Positions 16,883 to 25,163 are shown, counted from the stretch's first letter. The stretch is DNA of 28,574 bases from Flavicella sp963932955 (GCA_963932955.1 CAWVRK010000022.1:1-28574), one strand, 5' to 3'. Numbers and translations are program-made. Notes: generated by a model not told the origin, from the sequence alone.

Positions 16883-18222
16883 AAGCTTCGGTTGAATTCA
16901 ATTCGTTTTCCTGAGAGTGCTGCTCCAAATTTTCCTTCTTCATAAGCAAGGGAGCCGTTCACAAAGGTATGTGTGACGGTTGCTTCTAATTTGGAACCCT
17001 CAAAAGGAGACCACCCACATTTGTACAAAGTATTCTCTTTGGTGACGGTCCAAGACTTGTCAAGATCTACCAAAACCAGGTCTGCATAAAACCCCTCTTT
17101 TACATAGCCTCTTTTGTCGATTTCGAATAAAATAGCAGGATTGTGACACATTTTTTCTACAATTTTTTCTAAAGAAATTTTTCCGCTTTTAACAGCGGTC
17201 AGCATTGCAGGCAATCCGTGTTGCACGAGTGGTCCGCCGCTGGGTGCTTTGGTGTAGATTTGTTGTTTTTCTTCGAAAGTATGAGGGGCGTGGTCGGTGG
17301 CAATCACATCGATGCGATCGTCTAACAAGGCTTCCCACAGCCCTTTTTTATCGGCTGCTGATTTGACGGCGGGATTCCATTTGATAAAAGTACCCTTTTC
17401 AGCGTAATCCCCTTCGTCAAAGGTCAGATGATGGACACATACTTCCGCGGTAATTTTCTTTTCTTTCAATGGGATGTCGTTTCGGAACAACGTTGTTTCT
17501 TTCGCGGTTGATAAGTGGAAGATGTGCAGTCTGGCACCCGTTTCTTTTGCCAGTTGGATCGCTTTGGAAGATGACAAATAACAAGCTTCTTCACTCCGGA
17601 TGCGAGGATGGTATTTGATCGGAATGTCTTCGCCAAACAGTTCCATGTGTTTCTTTAAATTTTTTCGGATGGTTTCTTCGTCTTCACAATGTACAGAAAT
17701 CAACATTTGGGTTGAAGAAAATATTTTTTTCAGCACCTCTTCGTTGTCCACTAGCATGTTTCCAGTAGAAGAACCTAGAAAGAGTTTGATGCCTGCTACT
17801 TTTTTAGGATCCGTTTTCAACAATTCTTCTAAATTGTCATTGGTGCCTCCAAACATAAAAGAGTAATTTGCATAAGAAGTCTTGTTGGCTATCTCAAATT
17901 TTTTCTCCAGTTCTTCTTGAGTGGTCGCTTGGGGGACGGTGTTTGGCATTTCGATAAACGTGGTGATTCCTCCAGCGATGGCGGCCTTGCTTTCGGTTGC
18001 GATTGTTGCCTTGTGTGTCAGACCGGGTTCTCTAAAATGAACCTGATCATCGATGGCTCCTGGGAGAAGGTATTTGCCTTTGGCATCTACTATTTTTGCA
18101 TGAGCGGGCGCCTTTAGATCGCTTCCAATTTTTGAAATGAAGTCACCTTCAATAAGGAGGTCTCCCTGAAAAATAACCCCTTCGTTGACAATTTGGGCGT
18201 TTTTTATAAGTGTTGTGTTCAT
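16879..18222 (-). CDS. pyrC: Dihydroorotase, Bacteroidetes type
   Basis: It closes carbamoyl-aspartate to dihydroorotate in pyrimidine synthesis. The 447-residue amidohydrolase has IDDQVHFREPG at 57-67, Lys146 in GIKLFLG (possibly the carboxylated bridging lysine), His178 in SVHCE, His236 in FHLST and the catalytic Asp310 in ATDHAPH. In most amidohydrolases the first motif is HxH; here it is Gln60-x-His62. As far as I recall, related Bacteroidetes dihydroorotases such as that of Porphyromonas share this Gln, so it is probably a lineage trait and not damage. It lies 17 bases after the GT2 gene and overlaps the DUF4296 start by 4 bases, forming an operon. Confidence 0.93.
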   Translation of the reverse strand: MNTTLIKNAQIVNEGVIFQGDLLIEGDFISKIGSDLKAPAHAKIVDAKGKYLLPGAIDDQVHFREPGLTHKATIATESKAAIAGGITTFIEMPNTVPQATTQEELEKKFEIANKTSYANYSFMFGGTNDNLEELLKTDPKKVAGIKLFLGSSTGNMLVDNEEVLKKIFSSTQMLISVHCEDEETIRKNLKKHMELFGEDIPIKYHPRIRSEEACYLSSSKAIQLAKETGARLHIFHLSTAKETTLFRNDIPLKEKKITAEVCVHHLTFDEGDYAEKGTFIKWNPAVKSAADKKGLWEALLDDRIDVIATDHAPHTFEEKQQIYTKAPSGGPLVQHGLPAMLTAVKSGKISLEKIVEKMCHNPAILFEIDKRGYVKEGFYADLVLVDLDKSWTVTKENTLYKCGWSPFEGSKLEATVTHTFVNGSLAYEEGKFGAALSGKRIEFNRSL

Positions 18223-18239
18223 AGGATTGGGTGTCTTTT

Positions 18240-18959
18240 TTAAGAGATTCCTCTTAGGCGTAGTTGAATGACGCCAATGACGGCTTCAAAAATAATTGAA
18301 TTTGACATTTTGGAAGTTCCTTTGGTGCGGTCTGTAAATACGATGGAAACCTCTTTGATGGGAAACTTGCGTTTCCAAGCTTTGAATTTCATTTCAATCT
18401 GAAATGCGTATCCGACAAATTTGATGTTGTCAAGGTCGATTGCTTGTAGTACATCTCTGTGGTAGCAAACAAAACCTGCAGTTGTGTCGAAGAGGGGGAT
18501 TCGAGTGATAAATTGCACGTATTTGGAGGCGAAATAAGAAAGCAACAATCTCTTGATGTTCCAATTCACCACATTGACATTGTTGTTTATATAGCGAGAC
18601 CCAATGGACAGTTTTGCTCCTCCCTCCTTACAGGCCTTGTAAAGCCTGATCAAATCTTTTGGATTGTGAGAAAAGTCAGCATCCATTTCCAGGATGTAGA
18701 GATAGTCTTTTTTCAAGGCCCATTTGAACCCATGAATATAAGCACTTCCAAGCCCTCTCTTCCCTACTCTTCTTTCTAAAAACAAGCGGTCTGGATGTAG
18801 CGCCATCAATTCTAAAACAGCCTCAGGAGTCCCGTCTTTAGAGGCGTCGTCTACAACCAAAACATGAAATTTTTTTGGCTGTTCGAGAACTTTGGAAACA
18901 ATCGCTTTGATGTTTTCAATTTCATTCAAAGTAGGAATGATGACAAGCGTGTCAGACAT
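18240..18959 (-). CDS. GT2-family polyprenol monophosphomannose synthase-like glycosyltransferase
   Basis: This 239-residue GT-A fold enzyme resembles dolichyl/polyprenyl-phosphate mannosyltransferase without the membrane-anchoring C-terminus. VVDDAS (36-41) and the metal-binding DAD (93-95, in EMDADFSHNP) are present, and SIGSRY, DTTAGFVCY and the acceptor-side FVGYAFQIEM follow. It probably loads a sugar onto polyprenyl phosphate at the inner membrane, providing a donor for glycosylation. Bacteroidetes O-glycosylate many periplasmic proteins, so that is a plausible use, but it is inferred. It is the first gene of the unit with pyrC. Confidence 0.88.
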   Translation of the reverse strand: MSDTLVIIPTLNEIENIKAIVSKVLEQPKKFHVLVVDDASKDGTPEAVLELMALHPDRLFLERRVGKRGLGSAYIHGFKWALKKDYLYILEMDADFSHNPKDLIRLYKACKEGGAKLSIGSRYINNNVNVVNWNIKRLLLSYFASKYVQFITRIPLFDTTAGFVCYHRDVLQAIDLDNIKFVGYAFQIEMKFKAWKRKFPIKEVSIVFTDRTKGTSKMSNSIIFEAVIGVIQLRLRGIS

Positions 18960-18981
18960 GTTATAAAATTAAAATAGGTTA

Positions 18982-18989
18982 CAAATGTA
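18982..18989 (-). promoter_or_regulatory. Possible -7 promoter box for the GT2-pyrC-DUF4296 unit
   Basis: On the minus strand TACATTTG matches TAnnTTTG and lies 22 bases before the GT2 ATG. No TTTG is seen about 19 bases further upstream, so this is a partial match. Confidence 0.35.
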
Positions 18990-19057
18990 TGATTTTTTAT
19001 TGCTATTTTCGCTAGATTGATTTTACAAACCTGTTTTTTTAGTTTGATCTATTGGCC

Positions 19058-19720
19058 ATGAACATTGGAGTTGAAAAAGTGCTGCAAAATCCTGATTGGA
19101 TGACTCTTGTCTTCATCGTCATTTTTGGCTTGTTGGCCTTTTTAAATGCCATCTCTCCCAAAAGACTGTTTGCTTTGGGAACCTGCTTTTTTTCAAAAAA
19201 GTATTTTTTAGTCTACTCGAATGAATTGACGGAATCCAACGTTTTTTTTTACAGGGCACTTTCTTTGCTGCAATTTCTTGTTGGAACTCTTTTTGTCTTT
19301 TTGATTTTTGAAAAGTCAGGTCTGGAGGAAGACTTGTCTTTTCTTTTTTTTGGACAACTTTTTTTGCTGTTAACCGGTTACTTTTTTGTTCAGTATGCAT
19401 TGGGAATCGCTGTGGCGCTGTTGTTTGGGTCTCCTAATTTGTTCAAAGACTACTATTTGTACAAGAGCAGTTATATAAAAGCGGCTTTGCTGCTGTGCTT
19501 GCCTTTTTTACTACTTCTTGTGTATGCATTCCCCGAGAGCAAATCCTTTTACAAACTCACATTGTGCTTTGCATTGTTGTGCTTTGCCGTGAGGTGGTTT
19601 CTTATTGTTCAAGGACTTAATAAAAGAATTTCTAGGAGAGGTTTATTTTATTTTATTTTGTACCTTTGCGCTCTTGAAATCTCACCGCTATTGGTTTTCG
19701 TCAAGATAGCAATTGAATAA
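19058..19720 (+). CDS. DUF4271 integral membrane protein
   Basis: This 220-residue protein has about six predicted transmembrane helices (near 15-33, 63-84, 98-124, 140-157, 163-183 and 196-217) and matches the general pattern of the DUF4271 family of Bacteroidetes. The start at the ATG 19058 was chosen over a TTG two codons upstream. The hemD start codon lies 10 bases after its stop, and this pairing is familiar from Flavobacteriia genomes. No enzymatic motif is visible and the function is unknown. Confidence 0.75.
   Translation: MNIGVEKVLQNPDWMTLVFIVIFGLLAFLNAISPKRLFALGTCFFSKKYFLVYSNELTESNVFFYRALSLLQFLVGTLFVFLIFEKSGLEEDLSFLFFGQLFLLLTGYFFVQYALGIAVALLFGSPNLFKDYYLYKSSYIKAALLLCLPFLLLLVYAFPESKSFYKLTLCFALLCFAVRWFLIVQGLNKRISRRGLFYFILYLCALEISPLLVFVKIAIE
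19661..19668 (+). promoter_or_regulatory. Possible internal promoter box for hemD
   Basis: TACCTTTG is an exact TAnnTTTG match inside the 3' end of the DUF4271 gene, about 60 bases before the hemD ATG. The region about 20 bases further upstream reads GTTTA, a near match to the -33 box. It may let hemD be expressed apart from DUF4271. Confidence 0.35.
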
Positions 19721-19730
19721 ATGCAACTGT

Positions 19731-20477
19731 ATGAAAGTGAAAACGATATTGGTCTCACAACCCGAGCCAAAAGAACACTCCCCCTATTTTGATTTGTCAG
19801 AAAAACAAAAAGTGAAGATCGATTTCAGGTCTTTCATTCACGTAGAGGGTGTTTCTGTCAAGGAAATCAGAGCTCATAAAATTGATTTGAAAGTTTACAC
19901 AGCCGTTATTCTTACAAGTAGAAATGCTGTGGATCATTTTTTTAGAGTTGCTGAAGAAATGCGCTTCAAAGTTCCTGACGACATGAAGTATTTTTGTCAG
20001 TCTGAAGCCGTTGCTTTTTACCTTCAAAAATACGTGGTTTATAGAAAACGCAAAATTTATATTGGTCAAAGAACCTTTCCTGAATTGGGGAAATTGATTA
20101 AAAAACACAAAACAGAAAACTTCCTATTGCCTTCTTCAGACAAGTTGAAAGATTTGGTTCCTCAAACTTTGAACGATTTGAAAGTGAACTGGACGCGCAT
20201 CGATTTGTACAAGACGGTGGTCAGCGACTTGTCAGATTTGGAAAATGTGTTTTACGACATTTTAGTTTTCTTCAGTCCTTCTGGTATTGATTCCTTGTTT
20301 CAAAACTTTCCAAACTTCAAACAAAATGATACCCGCATTGCAGTTTTTGGAAACAGCACAGTGAAAGCTGCTTCAGAAGCTGGTTTGAAAATCAACATTC
20401 AGGCGCCTTCACCCGAAACTCCATCAATGACAATGGCTTTGGAAAAATACATTAAGGGAGCCAACAAAAACAAATAG
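19731..20477 (+). CDS. hemD: Uroporphyrinogen-III synthase
   Basis: It closes and inverts the linear tetrapyrrole to uroporphyrinogen III in heme synthesis. The 248-residue length and two-lobed pattern fit HemD: the N-lobe begins VKTILVSQPEP, then YTAVILTSRNAVDHFF, and the C-lobe has DILVFFSPSGIDSLF, then IAVFGNSTVKAASEAGL. The family is very divergent and is recognised mainly by these VxxTSxxA and FxSPSG elements. The ATG at 19731 was chosen; a TTG at 19713 would add six residues with no family support. It ends 22 bases before a strong terminator. Confidence 0.85.
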   Translation: MKVKTILVSQPEPKEHSPYFDLSEKQKVKIDFRSFIHVEGVSVKEIRAHKIDLKVYTAVILTSRNAVDHFFRVAEEMRFKVPDDMKYFCQSEAVAFYLQKYVVYRKRKIYIGQRTFPELGKLIKKHKTENFLLPSSDKLKDLVPQTLNDLKVNWTRIDLYKTVVSDLSDLENVFYDILVFFSPSGIDSLFQNFPNFKQNDTRIAVFGNSTVKAASEAGLKINIQAPSPETPSMTMALEKYIKGANKNK

Positions 20478-20499
20478 CATATTTGTCTTTTAGAGATAC

Positions 20500-20533
20500 A
20501 ACCGTTTTTCTTTTTTAGAAAAACGGTTTTTTT
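20500..20533. terminator. Bidirectional terminator between hemD and radA
   Basis: AACCGTTTTTCT (20500-20511) pairs perfectly with AGAAAAACGGTT (20517-20528) over 12 bp around a 5-base T loop. T residues follow to 20533. It lies 22 bases after the hemD stop and 10 bases from the radA stop, so it can serve both convergent genes. On the radA side the run after the stem is weaker, as TTGTATC follows. Confidence 0.85.
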
Positions 20534-20543
20534 AGTTAAAAAG

Positions 20544-21899
20544 TCAAAATAACAACGTGTGCAAGTCTTCAATTTTAGAAATGGGAACTACTGAAATCCC
20601 TCGATTTTTTTTTGAGATTTTATTAAACTTGGAAACAAAAACCTTGTCAAAGCCCAGTTTTTCAGCTTCTGAGATGCGTTGTTCGATTTTATTGACAGCC
20701 CTGATCTCCCCTGCCAATCCAATTTCAGCAGCAAAACAGTAATTCTGAGGAATGGCTTCGTCATTGTTGGAAGACAAAATGGCAGTGATGACCGCTAAGT
20801 CGATGGCTGGATCGTCAACATGGATTCCCCCCGTGATGTTTAAGAACACATCTTTGGCGCCCAATCGAAATCCCGCTCTTTTTTCTAAAACGGCCAAAAT
20901 CATGTTGAGGCGTTTTAAGTTATAGCCTGTTGCAGAACGCTGAGGGGTTCCGTACACTGCTGAGCTGACCAAGGCTTGCACCTCTATCATCAAAGGGCGC
21001 ATGCCTTCCAAAGTAGCTGCAATAGCTGTTCCACTCAAGTCTCCGTCTTTTTCACTGATCAATATTTCAGAAGGATTACTGACTTCTCTAAGTCCACTAC
21101 TGAGCATTTCGTAAATGCCCAATTCCGATGTGGATCCAAATCGATTTTTCTGAGCTCTTAGGATGCGGTAACTGTGATTTCTGTCTCCTTCAAATTGCAA
21201 AACAACATCGACCATGTGTTCTAAAATTTTTGGACCGGCAATGCTACCTTCTTTGTTGATGTGTCCAATGACCAAAACGGGAACTCCTGTTTCTTTCGCA
21301 AATTTTATCAGTTCCGAGGTGCTCTCTTTTATTTGAGATACGCTCCCAGGAGATGCATCAAGATGTTCTGTGTACAGGGTCTGAATCGAGTCAATCACCA
21401 AGATTTCAGGAGCAATTGTTTCGATGTTTTTAAAGATATTTTGAGTACAGGTTTCTGTGAGAATCAGGCAGTTTGACGATTGTTTCCCCAGCCGTTCGGC
21501 TCTCATTTTTATTTGAGATTGACTTTCTTCCCCTGAGACATAGAGGACTTTTTGTTTTATTTTTAGAGCAATCTCTAAAAGCAGCGTTGATTTTCCAATT
21601 CCGGGTTCTCCACCGAGAAGAACTACAGATCCAGGAACAAGACCTCCTCCAAGAACGGTGTCTAATTCTTGGTTTTGGGTGCCGATGCGTTGCTCTTTTT
21701 GAATTTGAATTTCTGAGATGGCAAGGGCTTTGTTGGGGCCGCTCTTTTCAGCAGTCACATTCCACTTGCGTTTTTCTTCTTTTTGGACAATTTCTTCTAC
21801 AAGGGTGTTCCACTCGTTGCAGGTAGTACACTGCCCCATCCATTTTGCATGTTGTGCCCCGCAATTTTGACAGAAAAAAGCTGTTTTTACTTTTGCCAT
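20544..21899 (-). CDS. radA: DNA repair protein RadA
   Basis: RadA drives branch migration of recombination intermediates as a DnaB-like helicase. The 451-residue protein has a C4 zinc finger (Cys10, Cys13, Cys24, Cys27), the Walker A loop GGEPGIGKST at 96-105, Walker B in EILVIDSIQT, the RadA signature KNRFG at 251-255 and a C-terminal Lon-like domain (LNITGGIHVDDPAIDLAVI). The ATG at 21899 gives the standard start MAKVKTAFFCQNCG. It follows the flippase-like gene on the same strand after 73 bases. Confidence 0.97.
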   Translation of the reverse strand: MAKVKTAFFCQNCGAQHAKWMGQCTTCNEWNTLVEEIVQKEEKRKWNVTAEKSGPNKALAISEIQIQKEQRIGTQNQELDTVLGGGLVPGSVVLLGGEPGIGKSTLLLEIALKIKQKVLYVSGEESQSQIKMRAERLGKQSSNCLILTETCTQNIFKNIETIAPEILVIDSIQTLYTEHLDASPGSVSQIKESTSELIKFAKETGVPVLVIGHINKEGSIAGPKILEHMVDVVLQFEGDRNHSYRILRAQKNRFGSTSELGIYEMLSSGLREVSNPSEILISEKDGDLSGTAIAATLEGMRPLMIEVQALVSSAVYGTPQRSATGYNLKRLNMILAVLEKRAGFRLGAKDVFLNITGGIHVDDPAIDLAVITAILSSNNDEAIPQNYCFAAEIGLAGEIRAVNKIEQRISEAEKLGFDKVFVSKFNKISKKNRGISVVPISKIEDLHTLLF

Positions 21900-21948
21900 T
21901 TGAAAAGTTGGTTTTGAATTGAAACGTGTTTTTTTCGAAACGCCTCCT

Positions 21949-21956
21949 CAAAGATA
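21949..21956 (-). promoter_or_regulatory. Possible -7 promoter box for radA
   Basis: On the minus strand TATCTTTG is the same octamer as in the tyrS promoter, placed about 50 bases before the radA ATG. No TTTG lies at the expected -33 position, so it is only a partial match. Confidence 0.35.
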
Positions 21957-21972
21957 CTTATTTCTACCTACT

Positions 21973-22956
21973 TTATTCGGCCTTTTTCTTTTTGTTGTAA
22001 AGAGGAAGGAGCGCAAAGGACAATCCCCCAAAAATAAGAATCATAAGGGTCTGGGAGGTCCACATAATCCAGCCAAAACTCAGCCCGGCGATTTCGGAAA
22101 CACCGTAAAGAAGCAGAGCTTGTTGGATGGCCAATGGATAGGACCCGATGCCTCCGTTTGTAGCGGCATAGCTAAAAGAACCAATGATAAAGGCAATCAA
22201 GACAGCGTTTGGAGAAATTCCTGAAGTTTCAGGCAGTGCAAAGGATGCAACATAGAGCATTCCCACATAGAGCATCCAAATCAAAAATGTATGAAAGATA
22301 AAAGCCCCTTTTTTACGCATCGTCAAAATGCTTTTCACACCCAGCACAAGTCCAGTAAGAAATGACCTTAGTTTGATAAAAAAACCTTTTTTTGATTGTT
22401 GCATCCACTTTAATAAAAAATAAAAAGAAAGCAACGCAACACACAGACTCAAAGCAGTGTGCAACGGGTTTTTTGGAAGCTTGGCAAACAAGATATTTTT
22501 GATCAAATCAAATTGCGACAAGAATGCCAGTCCGATAAACAAGAACAACATCAGGATGTCAGCCACCCTCTCTGCGACAATCGTTCCAAAAGCTTTTTCA
22601 AAAGGAACACCTTCGTACTCTGTCAGCGTAGCAGCTCTCGAAACCTCACCTGCTCTCGGAATGCCTAAGTTCACAAGATAAGCGATGAGCACAGCCATAC
22701 AGCTGTTGATAAATTTAGGTTTGTAGCCCATCGGCTCCAACATGAATTGCCAGCGATACGCCCTTGAAAAATGACTGAGAATTCCCAAAACCAAAGAGAG
22801 CAATACCCACCAGTAATTGGCAGTTTGAAAAGAGTTTTTGATACTTTGTATGTCTGCATCTGTGAGTTTTGACAAGGAAATCCAAATCAAAAAAACACCC
22901 AAGCCTAGCGGCAGTGTTTTTTTGAGTAATTTTTGAATGGACCGCGTTAAAATCAA
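21973..22956 (-). CDS. Lysylphosphatidylglycerol synthase TM-region family membrane protein (UPF0104)
   Basis: The 327-residue protein has about seven or eight hydrophobic helices and the family pattern (FSRAYRWQFMLEPMGY, NLGIPRAGEVSRAATL, IVAERVADILML, GGIGSYPLAIQQALL). It matches the membrane half of MprF-type proteins without the aminoacyl-transferase domain. The stand-alone TM family is thought to act in lipid flipping or export, but the substrate here is unknown. Its ATG overlaps the panD stop by 4 bases, so it is translationally coupled to panD. Confidence 0.88.
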   Translation of the reverse strand: MILTRSIQKLLKKTLPLGLGVFLIWISLSKLTDADIQSIKNSFQTANYWWVLLSLVLGILSHFSRAYRWQFMLEPMGYKPKFINSCMAVLIAYLVNLGIPRAGEVSRAATLTEYEGVPFEKAFGTIVAERVADILMLFLFIGLAFLSQFDLIKNILFAKLPKNPLHTALSLCVALLSFYFLLKWMQQSKKGFFIKLRSFLTGLVLGVKSILTMRKKGAFIFHTFLIWMLYVGMLYVASFALPETSGISPNAVLIAFIIGSFSYAATNGGIGSYPLAIQQALLLYGVSEIAGLSFGWIMWTSQTLMILIFGGLSFALLPLYNKKKKAE

Positions 22957-23303
22957 GTCAGTGAATTGTCTTTTTCATTGGGAAACACCAAAGAAGGGGC
23001 AAAAGCTTTGGCTTCTTCGGGTGACATGGTTGCATAAGAAATGATGATCACCACATCTCCCTTGGCGACCTTTCTTGCAGCAGGACCATTAAGGGTGATT
23101 TCTCCGCTTTTTCTAAGGCCTGGAATTACGTATGTCTCCAAGCGTTCTCCGTTATTGATATTGACAATTTGTACTTTTTCACCTTCGATGAGATTGGAGG
23201 CGTCCATCAGGTCCTTGTCAATAGTCACGCTGCCGATGTACTGCAAGTCAGCACCGGTAACAGTGACTCTGTGGATTTTAGATTTTACAACTTCTATTTG
23301 CAT
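22953..23303 (-). CDS. panD: Aspartate 1-decarboxylase precursor
   Basis: It makes beta-alanine from aspartate for pantothenate and CoA synthesis. The 116-residue proenzyme has the self-cleavage site Gly24-Ser25 in YIGSVTID, which generates the pyruvoyl cofactor, and the downstream NGPAARKVAKGD motif. It lies 69 bases downstream of panC on the same strand, so beta-alanine production and its ligation to pantoate are encoded together. Confidence 0.96.
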   Translation of the reverse strand: MQIEVVKSKIHRVTVTGADLQYIGSVTIDKDLMDASNLIEGEKVQIVNINNGERLETYVIPGLRKSGEITLNGPAARKVAKGDVVIIISYATMSPEEAKAFAPSLVFPNEKDNSLT

Positions 23304-23307
23304 GGGA

Positions 23308-23315
23308 CAAAATTA
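23308..23315 (-). promoter_or_regulatory. Possible -7 promoter box for panD, implying a leaderless or near-leaderless transcript
   Basis: On the minus strand TAATTTTG matches TAnnTTTG only 4 bases before the panD ATG. TTTC lies 21 bases upstream (23340-23337), one mismatch from the -33 box. If used, the transcript would start at or almost at the start codon. Confidence 0.35.
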
Positions 23316-23372
23316 AGGAATTTGAGAATAACTATTGAAAATGGGGCTTTAAATTTACGAAGGTTTCTTCAT

Positions 23373-24221
23373 TTAGAGCGGCATATTGTCAATTAGGCGA
23401 ATCGCATCTGCAAATACAGCAATAAAAGCTCTTTGTTTTTGATTCGTATTTTTTGAGGAGGCGCTTTGTAAAGTCTCTTCATCAGTGATTTCAAAATATT
23501 CCAAATCCAACAAGGGATGTGTTTGGAATTGTTGGGCGACCCAGTCTTTGGTTTCTGAGACCGTGTGGTTTTCAAATCGGATTTTCACCTCTCTTAGTAT
23601 TTTGTAAACAAAAGGAGCCGCATCTCTTTGCAGTGGTGTGAGGCGTACGTTTCTTGAGCTCATCGCAAGGCCGTCCTTTTCTCTGTAAATAGGACAACCG
23701 TGAACTTCTGTGGGAAGGCCTAATTGAATCGTGAGGTTTTTGATGATTTGCAGCTGTTGAAAGTCTTTTTCCCCAAAGTAGGCATTGTTTGGCTGTACAA
23801 TTTCAAACAGTTTTTTGACAATCGTTGCCACCCCGTTGAAGTGGTTGTCTCGGAACTTGCCTTCCATCTCTTTTTCAATACCTCCGAAATCAAAAGCTGC
23901 CGACACGGCATCTTCGGGATAGAGGTTTTTAGAGGCGGGAGTAAACACCAAATCGCAACCGGCTTGTTTGAGCAACTCCAAGTCTTTGTCGAGGGATTTG
24001 GGATATTTTAAAAAATCTTCTTTTTTGTCAAACTGAGTAGGGTTGACAAAAACACTCACCACAGTCACATCGTTAGAAGCCCGAGATGCTCGAATCAACG
24101 AAAGGTGTCCTTCGTGCAAAGCTCCCATCGTTGGGACAAATCCAATTCGTTTATCCGATGATTTTAAGGAGGTTATCACCGAAGATATTTTTCCGATTTC
24201 AGCAAGGACTTTCATGCGCAT
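23373..24221 (-). CDS. panC: Pantothenate synthetase (pantoate-beta-alanine ligase)
   Basis: It joins pantoate and beta-alanine with ATP. The 282-residue protein has the ATP-site motif FVPTMGALHEGHLSLI, with VSVFVNPTQF, YFGEKDFQQL and the KMSKS-like AMSSRNVRLT. The start may be the ATG at 24221 or the one at 24215; both have the same spacing quality. A promoter box lies directly upstream. It is divergent from the glycogen-synthase-like gene. Confidence 0.96.
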   Translation of the reverse strand: MRMKVLAEIGKISSVITSLKSSDKRIGFVPTMGALHEGHLSLIRASRASNDVTVVSVFVNPTQFDKKEDFLKYPKSLDKDLELLKQAGCDLVFTPASKNLYPEDAVSAAFDFGGIEKEMEGKFRDNHFNGVATIVKKLFEIVQPNNAYFGEKDFQQLQIIKNLTIQLGLPTEVHGCPIYREKDGLAMSSRNVRLTPLQRDAAPFVYKILREVKIRFENHTVSETKDWVAQQFQTHPLLDLEYFEITDEETLQSASSKNTNQKQRAFIAVFADAIRLIDNMPL

Positions 24222-24238
24222 ATCTTGTAAAATGACTG

Positions 24239-24246
24239 CAAACTTA
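24239..24246 (-). promoter_or_regulatory. -7 promoter box for panC
   Basis: TAAGTTTG on the minus strand matches TAnnTTTG and lies 18 bases before the ATG at 24221. The -33 position reads TTTTATG, a weak match. Confidence 0.45.
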
Positions 24247-24278
24247 GTATTTTAACATGAAATTAGCATAAAAATTCG

Positions 24279-24286
24279 TATTTTTG
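24279..24286 (+). promoter_or_regulatory. -7 promoter box for the glycogen-synthase-like/DUF4270/glmS unit
   Basis: TATTTTTG matches TAnnTTTG and would start a transcript near 24293, about 24 bases before the ATG at 24317. The -33 region (TTAG near 24263) is a weak match. Confidence 0.5.
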
Positions 24287-24316
24287 CAAGATTGTAAAAG
24301 TTAAAGAGTTTTGTCC

Positions 24317-25123
24317 ATGAAAGATAAAAAAGTATTGTACGTTTCTTCCGAGGTAATGCCTTACCTACCCGTATCGGAGATGTCATCCATGTCCTTTGAG
24401 GCAGCGAGAAAAGCCCACCACAAAGGAGTACAGACCCGAATTTTTATGCCGCGTTACGGTGTTATCAACGAAAGAAGATACCAACTTCACGAAGTGATTC
24501 GTTTGTCAGGGATGAACCTGATTGTCAATGATATGGACATGCCTTTGATCATCAAAGTAGCTTCCATTCCCAAAGAGCGGATGCAGGTATACTTTATTGA
24601 CAATGAGGAATATTTCAAACGAAAAGCAGTTTTTAAAGACGAGAAAAGTGAGTTGTTTTCTGACAATGACGAACGTGCTATCTTTTTTGCAAAAGGAGTG
24701 ATAGAAACCGTCAAAAAGCTCAATTGGGCCCCAGATATCATTCATGTTCACGGTTGGATGGCTTCTTTGTTGCCTTTGTACTTGAAAGAATACTACAAAG
24801 ACGACCCTCTTTTTAGTGAGAGCAAAATAGTCACTTCCCTCTACAGTTCTGATTTTGAAGGAGCGTTGGATGCCAAGTTGATCGACAAAATCAAATTTGA
24901 CAATATTTCTGAAGACAAAGCAAAAATCTTAGAAGTCCCTAGTCATATCAACCTCTTAAAAAGTGCCATTGAGAACTCTGATGGAGTCATCAAGGCAAGT
25001 GAGGATTTGTCCAATGATTTGATTGACTTTGTAGCGGCTCAAAACAAACCTTCCCTAGATTTTCTTCCGGAAGATTCTTTTGCAGATGCGTATTTGGAGT
25101 TTTACACCAACGAAGTTCTTTAA
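24317..25123 (+). CDS. Short glycogen/starch-synthase-like protein (GT5 N-terminal domain only, probable pseudoenzyme)
   Basis: The 268-residue protein matches only the N-terminal lobe of GT5 glycogen synthases (YVSSEVMPYLP at 8-18, VQTRIFMPRYG at 38-48, IIHVHGWMASLLPLYLK at 141-157). Full enzymes are near 480 residues and have a second nucleotide-binding lobe, absent here. The ADP-glucose loop KTGGLGDV that should follow the first strand is replaced by PVSEMSSM (18-25), and the HAHDW motif reads HVHGW. Glucan synthesis by itself is therefore unlikely. The frame is intact and leads into DUF4270 and glmS, so it seems to be maintained. The ATG at 24317 was chosen over a TTG at 24311. Confidence 0.8.
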   Translation: MKDKKVLYVSSEVMPYLPVSEMSSMSFEAARKAHHKGVQTRIFMPRYGVINERRYQLHEVIRLSGMNLIVNDMDMPLIIKVASIPKERMQVYFIDNEEYFKRKAVFKDEKSELFSDNDERAIFFAKGVIETVKKLNWAPDIIHVHGWMASLLPLYLKEYYKDDPLFSESKIVTSLYSSDFEGALDAKLIDKIKFDNISEDKAKILEVPSHINLLKSAIENSDGVIKASEDLSNDLIDFVAAQNKPSLDFLPEDSFADAYLEFYTNEVL

Positions 25124-25163
25124 ATTCCTCCAAAAAAACAATGCCCTGAAAGGGACACACCCT

